Below are positions 35,612 to 41,076 of a stretch of DNA of 41,076 nt, piece by piece. Position 1 is the first letter of the stretch. Each line of letters begins with the position of its first letter. Under the pieces are notes generated by a model, which saw only the letters and a list, made by a program, of their open reading frames with translations, had not been told where the DNA came from and ran no database searches. The DNA is from Planctomycetota bacterium (GTDB lineage: Bacteria > Planctomycetota > Planctomycetia > Gemmatales > Gemmataceae). The stretch lies in NCBI GenBank assembly GCA_021807595.1, contig JAKBCS010000035.1, positions 1 to 41,076 of the forward strand, read 5' to 3'. The translations under genes and the position numbers were made by a program.

Positions 35612-36238
35612 ATGTCGAACGTCCCGGTCGATGCCAACGCCTTGACGCACGAAGATCCGCCCACCAATCCGTTCGCCGCCTTCCTCAGCTATCTCATCCC
35701 AGGATTGGGACAGATTTATCAGGGGCGCATCGGCAAGGGGTTGCTCTTCTTCGTCTGCGTCTACACGTTGTTTTTCATGGGAACCTATTTCGGTAGCGGA
35801 ACAGCCCAGATCAAAACCAAAGCCTCCGACGATCCCATCGCGTACGAGGAAGAAGTCTACACGGTGACGAGCAATGTTTATCTGCCCGATACCGCCGAGC
35901 AAAACAATCCGTTCAACCTTCCGCGCGTCCTGGCCAATTTGTACAACCGACCGCAGTTCGCCGGTCAGTTTTGGGTCGGAATCGCGGCTTGGCCGGCGAT
36001 CTGGCAATACATCAACTACAATCGACGGCAGGATCACGGCGACACTTTCCTGGCCGACTTTCAACGAACACCCAACGACAAATCGTTGAATGCCCTGCAT
36101 ACCAGCGGAGACAAAACGCTGGAGTTGGCATGGGTATTCACCGTCATCGCCGGCGTTCTCAACGTCATGGTGATTTACGATGCCTTGGCCGGTCCCGCTT
36201 TCCCGCCGGGCACGGATCAAGACGAAGCGACGGCTTAA
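35612..36238 (+). CDS. TM2-like/DUF6677-type membrane protein
   Basis: The ATG at 35612 (GGGAG about 6 bases upstream) gives 208 residues. A first helix pair, AAFLSYLIPGLGQIYQGRIG then KGLLFFVCVYTLFFMG, matches the TM2-like consensus of planctomycete DUF6677 proteins (PGxGQxYxGRxxKG). A soluble loop of about 60 residues and two more hydrophobic segments (FWVGIAAWPAIWQYI, WVFTVIAGVLNVMVIYDAL) follow. The function is unknown. It is the first gene of a five-gene run in which neighbouring genes lie within 20 bases or overlap. Confidence 0.83.
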   Translation: MSNVPVDANALTHEDPPTNPFAAFLSYLIPGLGQIYQGRIGKGLLFFVCVYTLFFMGTYFGSGTAQIKTKASDDPIAYEEEVYTVTSNVYLPDTAEQNNPFNLPRVLANLYNRPQFAGQFWVGIAAWPAIWQYINYNRRQDHGDTFLADFQRTPNDKSLNALHTSGDKTLELAWVFTVIAGVLNVMVIYDALAGPAFPPGTDQDEATA

Positions 36239-36249
36239 TCCAGGAGACG

Positions 36250-36516
36250 ATGGGATCAACCGGAAGCGCAAGCGAACCGATTTCGGACGAGGCACGGCGA
36301 GAAAGGCAGCGCGACATGCACACATTTTTACCCAATCACAATCTGTATTTCGTCGAGTTACCTATTCTCATCGTGTTAATCAGCCTGGTTTACAGTGCCA
36401 CGCGCTTCGACGAATGGCGTCCCATTCTGTTGGAGGCACTGCGGTGGGGAATGCGCCTGGTTCTCTTCCTGTTCTTCATCGGATTCGTTTTGTACATCCT
36501 CGACCGCATCACATGA
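36250..36516 (+). CDS. small membrane protein, 88 aa
   Basis: The ATG at 36250 is 12 bases after the DUF6677 stop and has AGGAG 3 bases upstream, a tight spacing. A second in-frame ATG at 36316 would give 66 residues. The product has an acidic/basic head (SDEARRERQRDMH) and two hydrophobic segments (YFVELPILIVLISLVYSA and LVLFLFFIGFVLYILDRI). No family is recognised. It is always likely to be translated with its neighbours. Confidence 0.75.
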   Translation: MGSTGSASEPISDEARRERQRDMHTFLPNHNLYFVELPILIVLISLVYSATRFDEWRPILLEALRWGMRLVLFLFFIGFVLYILDRIT

Positions 36517-36526
36517 CGCCATCACC

Positions 36527-37960
36527 ATGAGCGAGGAACAGCCCCACGATCCGTCGGCCAAGCGCGAACGGCGACTGGCGAAACACTTTCGCTGGCAAGC
36601 CTTTTTTGAGCGCTGCGCCGAACCGCTGTTCGTCCTCGATCGGCGCGGTCGCTTGCTCTTCGTCAATCGAGCCTGGGAGACGCTGACTGGGCTGGGACTG
36701 GAAGATGCTCACCTTCTCGTTTGTCGGCGGTACAAGCCCGTTGGGCCAGACGATCCGCTCGAAGAAACCTTGGCTCACGCATTGACGCCGCCGCCGGATG
36801 TGCGGCGCGGTGGAATGGGCCGCGTTCGGCGCTGGATTCCCGGATCGGGCGGCGCGAGTCGTTGCTGGGAAATCGAGTTTCTCCCCTTGTTGCAAGAAGG
36901 GGAACGGGGCGGCTACCTCTTCGTGGGACGCATTCATCCTCTCGACGAAACCGAGGCTGCTCCTCTTACCTCCCTTTCGGAGAAACTGATCGACCTGCGG
37001 CAGCGCCGCATCGAACGCTTTCGTCTCGAAGATTGGTACAGTACCCTTCCGGCCATGCAGCGTCTCGTCGAGCAAGCTCGCTTGGCAATTCAGGTGAAGG
37101 CCCCCGTTCTGTTCGTTGGCGAAGCGGGTACGGGCAAGCAGACCTTGGCGCGGACGGTCCACTTTCTCGGCATCCAGCGCGAGGAGGCGTGTGCCTTTCT
37201 CGACTGCCAGCATCTACCCCCCGCCGCGTTGGCCGCGTTGCTGTTCGGACCGCGCGGCGGTCGCGAACACTTCACCGCCATCTATCTCCGCGAACCGGCC
37301 TCGTTGCCGCGCGATCTTCAGTTACGCTTGGTGGATACCGTACGAAGTATGGCGGCGGGAGAGTCCCGCCTGCGCGTCTTCGCGGGATGCCGACAGAAGC
37401 CGGAGCAAGCCGTCCGCGAGGGCCGATTGTTAGAGGAACTGGCTTACGCGCTCGGTACGCTTGTCCTCGACTTGCCGCCGCTGCGCGAACGCCAGGGCGA
37501 CTTGCAGGCGCTCGTCGATCGCTTGCTCGCACGCGCCTGCGTCGGCCGCGAGACGCGTGTCGCCGGACTCGACGCGGACGCCTGGACCATGTTGCGAGAT
37601 TACGCTTGGCCGGGCAACGTCCGCGAGTTGTACCATGTCCTTCGATCCGCCTGCGCGCGGACCAATGGAACCCAAATTCGCGCCGCCGATCTTCCCTCCA
37701 GTCTTCGCCGCGCCGTGGAACGCGAGAAGTCTCCACCGAACAACCGGCCGGGGGAACTGCCGCTGGAACAACTTCTCGAAGAAGCCGAACGCCGTCTCAT
37801 TCAACTCGCCCTCCAGCGCGCCGGCGGCAAAAAGGCGCTGGCGGCGCGCCTGCTGTCGATCCCTCGACCGCGGTTGTGGCGGCGGATGATTAAGCTCGGC
37901 ATCGTCGATACCGAAGGACCGGACGATGCGAGGGAGGGCAGCGTGACGAGCGAAGAATAA
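36527..37960 (+). CDS. PAS-AAA+-Fis regulator resembling sigma54 activators, ATPase and sigma54-contact motifs lost
   Basis: The ATG at 36527 gives 477 residues. A PAS-like domain (FFERCAEPLFVLDRRGRLLF, about 26-135) is followed by an AAA+ core and a Fis-type HTH (EEAERRLIQLALQRAGGKKA, then LAARLLSIPRPRLWRRMIKL). Walker A is intact (GEAGTGKQ, 198-205), as are LPPLRER and WPGNVRELYHVLR. The GAFTGA loop that contacts sigma54 is absent: LFGPRGGREHFTA stands there. Walker B, usually GTLFLDE, reads AIYLREP (251-257). The arginine-finger segment FREDLYYRL reads LLEELAYAL (301-309). It should bind nucleotide and DNA but not drive sigma54 open-complex formation. It sits in the middle of the five-gene run. 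Confidence 0.9.
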   Translation: MSEEQPHDPSAKRERRLAKHFRWQAFFERCAEPLFVLDRRGRLLFVNRAWETLTGLGLEDAHLLVCRRYKPVGPDDPLEETLAHALTPPPDVRRGGMGRVRRWIPGSGGASRCWEIEFLPLLQEGERGGYLFVGRIHPLDETEAAPLTSLSEKLIDLRQRRIERFRLEDWYSTLPAMQRLVEQARLAIQVKAPVLFVGEAGTGKQTLARTVHFLGIQREEACAFLDCQHLPPAALAALLFGPRGGREHFTAIYLREPASLPRDLQLRLVDTVRSMAAGESRLRVFAGCRQKPEQAVREGRLLEELAYALGTLVLDLPPLRERQGDLQALVDRLLARACVGRETRVAGLDADAWTMLRDYAWPGNVRELYHVLRSACARTNGTQIRAADLPSSLRRAVEREKSPPNNRPGELPLEQLLEEAERRLIQLALQRAGGKKALAARLLSIPRPRLWRRMIKLGIVDTEGPDDAREGSVTSEE

Positions 37961-37979
37961 TCGGCAAGAGGAAGAGGAT

Positions 37980-38381
37980 ATGCACTGTCCGCAATTACTC
38001 GTTTATGAAACGGATCGACGGTTGGCGACGATGTTGCAACCGCTGGCCGACAAACGCCAATGGTTGTTGCGCGAGCCGCGCCAACTGTCGGCTTGTCTGC
38101 GGCTGTTCGATCGACGCGGCCCCGGAGTTCTCGCGATGCGTCCAAGCCGCGAGGTGGAGCGCGAATTGGCCCTTCTCGAACAGGTGGCATGGCTGCACCC
38201 AGAGGCGGCTCTCCTCCTCGTTCTCGATGTAGAGCAGCTGGGATTATCGAGCCTGGCGTGGGATTTGAGCGCAAGCTGGATCTTATCGCCGCCGCACACG
38301 CGCGAACGGGTGACGGAGCTAGTGGATCATCTGATGCGACAATTCGAGCCGTCCACCTCTGCTACGAAAGATGGAAGATGA
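37980..38381 (+). CDS. receiver-like hypothetical protein, 133 aa
   Basis: The ATG at 37980 has a strong purine-rich site (AGAGGAAGAGGAT). The 133 residues alternate helices and strands like a response-regulator receiver: LLVYETDRRLATMLQPLA, PGVLAMRPSREVERELALL, HPEAALLLVLDVEQLGL and LSASWILSPPHTRERVTELV. The phospho-acceptor Asp and the usual acidic pair cannot be placed, so this would be a degenerate receiver, or a different alpha/beta fold. The stop overlaps the next start in an ATGA, so it is coupled to the ferredoxin. Confidence 0.75.
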   Translation: MHCPQLLVYETDRRLATMLQPLADKRQWLLREPRQLSACLRLFDRRGPGVLAMRPSREVERELALLEQVAWLHPEAALLLVLDVEQLGLSSLAWDLSASWILSPPHTRERVTELVDHLMRQFEPSTSATKDGR

Positions 38382-38566
38382 TCGAACTTCCCCTTCTCGA
38401 CGAGACACGCTGCCATCGCTGCGCCGATTGTGTTGCCGTCTGTCCCACGAAGTGTCTGTCAATGCGTGCCGACGGTCCATTCTTGAACCTTCCGCCCGCG
38501 TGCGTTAGTTGTGGACTGTGTGTTCTTGTCTGTCCGAGCGCGGCGTTGAGCCTGGCCGCGGTGTGA
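38378..38566 (+). CDS. 2[4Fe-4S] ferredoxin-like protein, 62 aa
   Basis: The ATG at 38378 overlaps the preceding TGA (ATGA). The 62 residues hold two full cluster motifs, CHRCADCVAVCP (about 12-23) and CVSCGLCVLVCP (about 42-53), each C-x2-C-x2-C-x3-CP. The spacing and length are those of a bacterial 2[4Fe-4S] ferredoxin, a low-potential electron carrier in the cytoplasm. The start MIELPLLDETRCHRC has no signal. Genes for a partner oxidoreductase are not adjacent, so its redox partner, or a sensory role for the neighbouring regulator, is open. It is the last gene of the run. Confidence 0.92.
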   Translation: MIELPLLDETRCHRCADCVAVCPTKCLSMRADGPFLNLPPACVSCGLCVLVCPSAALSLAAV

Positions 38567-38592
38567 AAAGTAGGCCGGTCTATAAATCGACG

Positions 38593-38641
38593 GCGGAGCG
38601 AAGCGCGAGAGTTCGCGCTCCGCTCCGTGTCGCGGCTAACC
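38593..38641. repeat. repeat family 2, copy 2 (decayed left arm)
   Basis: The right part (38619-38641, CCGCTCCGTGTCGCGGCTAACC) matches 6688-6709 at all but one position. The left arm is only partly complementary (GGAGCGAAGCGCGA against TCGCGCTCCGCTCC, one mismatch). Like copy 1 it lies between convergent genes, here the ferredoxin and the TIGR03000-like gene. Confidence 0.55.
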
Positions 38642-38658
38642 GAAGGAAAGCCCCCGAT

Positions 38659-39297
38659 TTACTTGGCCTGCGCGGTTTGCACCGTTTCGGACAACAAGCT
38701 GCGGAAATCGGCGCGAGCGATCTCGCCGGCGCGAACGATGACGCGGCGGGTCTGCGAAACCGGCTTGCCGTCGCGGATCGTCTCCACGCGCACCATGTAG
38801 TAGTACGATTGGCCGACTTCCAACGTCGGCGTGTTGAAGCTACGAACGCCGGGCGCGGCTTTCAGCTGCACATCGTCGATGAACAGCTTGGCATCGGCGG
38901 GCACTTCGACGACGAGCTTAGCCTTCGACGGTGAAAGATAAACGCCTTTCTTGGTCTCCTTGGGAGCGGGGATCGATTCCGCCGGAGGAGTGCCACCGGC
39001 GGGAGGCATTCCCGGTTGGGAGATCGAACCCGGATAGGTGGGCGCGCCGTAGTAGGTTCCCATGCAGCCGGCGCTCCAACTGCTATAGCCGCCCCAGCAT
39101 CCGCCGTAGCAGCTCCCCCAGCAGCCGCCGTAGCATCCACCACCGCCACCGTAACAACCGCCATAGCACCCACCACCGTAGCAGCCGCCATAGCACCCAC
39201 CATGACAACCACAGTAGTTGCTGTAACCACAGCAACGATGGCAGTCCGGCGTCGCGCTGCCTGCCGTCAAGGCCGCCATCAAGACCACGCTGTACAT
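38659..39297 (-). CDS. Gly/Cys-rich exported protein with TIGR03000-like domain
   Basis: The protein has 212 residues. It opens with a short hydrophobic start (MYSVVLMAALTAGSATP), a possible signal peptide. About 70 residues built of imperfect GGCYGGCYG units (about 18-85) follow, a short Pro-rich link, and a C-terminal domain of about 80 residues (LVVEVPADAKLFIDDVQLKA, TPTLEVGQSYYYMVRVE, RRVIVRAGEIARADF). That last domain matches the planctomycete TIGR03000 domain, known mainly from Gemmata relatives. Such proteins are thought to lie in the cell envelope, where the Cys-rich stretch could cross-link. A sigma70-like promoter (39387-39415) lies about 90 bases upstream. Confidence 0.9.
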   Translation of the reverse strand: MYSVVLMAALTAGSATPDCHRCCGYSNYCGCHGGCYGGCYGGGCYGGCYGGGGGCYGGCWGSCYGGCWGGYSSWSAGCMGTYYGAPTYPGSISQPGMPPAGGTPPAESIPAPKETKKGVYLSPSKAKLVVEVPADAKLFIDDVQLKAAPGVRSFNTPTLEVGQSYYYMVRVETIRDGKPVSQTRRVIVRAGEIARADFRSLLSETVQTAQAK

Positions 39298-39386
39298 CTT
39301 AGACCCTCCCTCAAACTCGAGTTGAAAAGACTTGAGCGAATAACTCGCGCCATCTCCTTCATGTGAACATGGCGTCTCTGGGATAA

Positions 39387-39415
39387 ATAGTAAAATTGGA
39401 TAATTTGTCCGTCAA
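39387..39415 (-). promoter_or_regulatory. sigma70-type promoter of the TIGR03000-like gene
   Basis: On the minus strand TTGACG (39415-39410) and TACTAT (39392-39387) are spaced by exactly 17 bases in an AT-rich pocket. That is the best promoter match in the window. Transcription would begin near 39380 and give a leader of about 80 bases. Confidence 0.55.
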
Positions 39416-39569
39416 TGCCAATCTGGAAAAAGGACGACCGCTGTATCGGAAACAATCGTTATATTCGAACCCCCGCCTCGGAATCTCGCCCAGCTGAGGA
39501 TCGTGGCCGTCTCCTCTTGGCGTTTGGGCCGCTTATCCGTTACAGTGGGTTTATTGAGGAGAATCCATC

Positions 39570-40976
39570 GTGACACGCTTTGTATCGTTTGGGTTGGTAT
39601 TCGTGTTCGGCTGCGGAGCTGCAGAGCCGGCCGAGAACTTTGTCACGGCGAAACCCGGCGCGCCGCTGCCTAAAGATCTACGCACGCGCCGAACCGGCGA
39701 CGATTGGCCGAGATTCCTCGGCCCCACCGGCGACAGCATCTCGACCGAAAAAGGAATCCTTACCCCTTGGCCCAAAGAAGGCCCGCGCCTCGTTTGGCAG
39801 CGTAAGCTCGGCGACGGCTACGGTATGCCGGCCATCAGCCGCGGTCGCTTGTTCGTCTTCGATCGTTCCGGGAACCGCGCCCGCCTCCGCTGTTGGAACA
39901 GCGAAACCGCCGAAGAACTGTGGACCTTTGACTACGCAACCGAGTATCAAGATCTCTACAACTACAGTGGTGGGCCGCGTTGCTCGCCGGTCGTCGATGG
40001 GGATCGCGTCTACATCTACGGCGTCGATGGCCTGCTCTGCTGCTTGCGCATCGAAGACGGCAAGCCCATCTGGAAAGTCGATACCATCGCCCGCTTCCAT
40101 GTCCGGCAAAACTTCTTCGGTGTGGGCAGCACGCCGATTGTCTCGGGCGATCTGATATTGGCGCAAGTCGGCGGCAGCCCCGAGAGCGACCGTGCGCGCG
40201 ACGCACGCGATTGGCCCAAAGCTGACAACAGCGGCATCGTCGCTTTCGAGAAGTATACCGGTAAGGTTCGCTATCGTGTGGCCGATGAACTCGCCAGCTA
40301 CTCCAGTCCAATGTTGGCGACCATCGGGGAGCGGCGGTTGTGTCTGGTTTTCGCGCGCGGCGGACTCGTCGCGCTCGATCCGGCATCGGGAAAGATCGAC
40401 TTCCGCTATCCCTGGCACGCGAAGGTTCTCGAAAGCGTTAATGCCAGCAATCCGGTCGTCGCCGGCAGCCGCGTCTTGATCTCCGAGACCTATGGCCCGG
40501 GCAGCGTGCTTCTCGAAGTTAAGCCCGGCGAATGCAAGCCGATCTGGAGCGACGCCGACAAGGGCATCCGCGAGAAGAGTCTTCGCTGTCATTGGAACAC
40601 GCCGATCCGCGTCGGCGACTATGTGTATGGAAGCAGCGGCCGTCATTCCAACGAGGCCGAGCTACGCTGCGTCGAATGGGCCACCGGCAAAGTCGTCTGG
40701 CGCAAACCCGGCCTGACTCGCTCGTCGCTGTTGTTGGTCGAGAACCACTTCATCTGTTTGAGCGAAGATGGTATGCTGCGATTGTTGAAGGTGAATCCAG
40801 ATAAGTACGACGAGGTATCGAGCGTGGAGTTGACGCAGGCGGGAGCGGATGGCCGGCGCGAGCCGTTACTCAACGAACCGTGTTGGGCCGCGCCGATCCT
40901 TTCGCACGGGCTACTGTATCTGCGCGGCGCGGATCGTCTCGTTTGTCTGGAATTGATTCTACCCACCAAGAAGTAA
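39570..40976 (+). CDS. PQQ-like beta-propeller lipoprotein
   Basis: The GTG at 39570 has AGGAG (39557-39561) 8 bases upstream. The 468 residues start with a lipoprotein signal (MTRFVSFGLVFVFGCGAAEP, VFGC lipobox). An opening motif DDWPRFLGPTGDSIS is the usual head of planctomycete 'WPxFRGP' PQQ-like proteins. About seven to eight blades follow, with W-docking cores (GRLFVFDRSGN, GDRVYIYGVDGLLCCL, SGIVAFEKYTGKVRYRVAD, GGLVALDPASGKIDFRYPW, DGMLRLLKVN). No PQQ or metal-binding residues can be assigned, so a structural or binding role is as likely as dehydrogenase activity. It is divergent from the TIGR03000-like gene. Confidence 0.9.
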   Translation: MTRFVSFGLVFVFGCGAAEPAENFVTAKPGAPLPKDLRTRRTGDDWPRFLGPTGDSISTEKGILTPWPKEGPRLVWQRKLGDGYGMPAISRGRLFVFDRSGNRARLRCWNSETAEELWTFDYATEYQDLYNYSGGPRCSPVVDGDRVYIYGVDGLLCCLRIEDGKPIWKVDTIARFHVRQNFFGVGSTPIVSGDLILAQVGGSPESDRARDARDWPKADNSGIVAFEKYTGKVRYRVADELASYSSPMLATIGERRLCLVFARGGLVALDPASGKIDFRYPWHAKVLESVNASNPVVAGSRVLISETYGPGSVLLEVKPGECKPIWSDADKGIREKSLRCHWNTPIRVGDYVYGSSGRHSNEAELRCVEWATGKVVWRKPGLTRSSLLLVENHFICLSEDGMLRLLKVNPDKYDEVSSVELTQAGADGRREPLLNEPCWAAPILSHGLLYLRGADRLVCLELILPTKK

Positions 40977-41035
40977 ATTGCCGGCTCATTGAGCTGCAAA
41001 GTTTCAAAAGACCCTTTTCATGGAGGAAAGGCGGC

Positions 41036-41076
41036 ATGTGGCAACGAACCAAGATAGGCTGGCTGCTTTTGACGGC
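41036..41076 (+). CDS. N-terminal start of an exported protein (partial)
   Basis: The ATG at 41036 has GGAGG 9 bases upstream. Its first 13 codons give MWQRTKIGWLLLT, which looks like the beginning of a signal peptide or membrane helix. The frame leaves the window. A second ATG at 41020 (MEERRHVATNQD) is possible but would have no ribosome site. It follows the PQQ-like gene after 59 bases, so the two may be co-transcribed. Confidence 0.45.
   Translation, partial: MWQRTKIGWLLLT

Noticed and set aside
39080-39235. Short tandem-like DNA repeats, possible CRISPR or minisatellite
   Set aside because: They are imperfect and encode the GGCYGG units of the Gly/Cys-rich protein in frame; there are no spacers.

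Overview
The window reads as chromosomal DNA of a planctomycete, most likely in or near the Gemmataceae. The main pointers are a DUF1559 prepilin-like protein, a Gly/Cys-rich protein ending in what looks like a TIGR03000 domain, zinc-ribbon plus membrane-anchor architectures, PQQ-like and NHL propeller lipoproteins, many lone genes in alternating orientation, and GC-rich codon use. I ran no database search; family names rest on motifs I can read. I saw no prophage, transposase, rRNA, tRNA or CRISPR array.

Layout. 1-4.0 kb: two doubtful gene fragments, an NHL-repeat lipoprotein, a hidden 28-codon Arg/Lys-rich gene that resembles the mS38/bS22 type of tiny ribosomal protein, and glycogen debranching enzyme glgX. 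4.2-10.3 kb: rho, a metallophosphoesterase, a membrane-anchored caspase-like protein that has lost its catalytic Cys, and cinA with an altered amidase motif. 10.4-15 kb: an NtrB-like histidine kinase, nadB, a frameshifted yjbQ remnant and an FHA protein. 15.1-20.3 kb: a large secreted protein, a rhomboid protease, and a convergent pair made of a polytopic GT-C-like protein and a bifunctional nuclease. 20.6-24.7 kb: speA, a small membrane protein and gatB, all on the plus strand. 24.9-31.3 kb, all minus strand: moeA-lnt, then a cobalamin riboswitch leading a DUF1559 gene, then a membrane-tethered HTH protein with an acidic repeat linker. 31.4-41 kb: a membrane/DUF2071-like fusion, rsmE, a Pro-rich membrane protein, a tight five-gene run (35.6-38.6 kb) ending in a double-cluster ferredoxin, the TIGR03000 protein, a PQQ-like lipoprotein and the start of one more gene.

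Most promising observations. First, a well-formed cobalamin riboswitch (28005-28219, minus) whose only downstream gene is a DUF1559 prepilin-like protein, with complementary segments that could hide the ribosome binding site. Second, the compact operon at 35.6-38.6 kb, which couples membrane proteins, a PAS/AAA+/Fis regulator lacking GAFTGA, Walker B and arginine-finger residues, a receiver-like protein and a ferredoxin. Third, several proteins with intact folds but missing catalytic residues (caspase-like, CinA amidase, AAA+). Fourth, two families of palindromic repeats, one of which sits between convergent genes in both of its copies.
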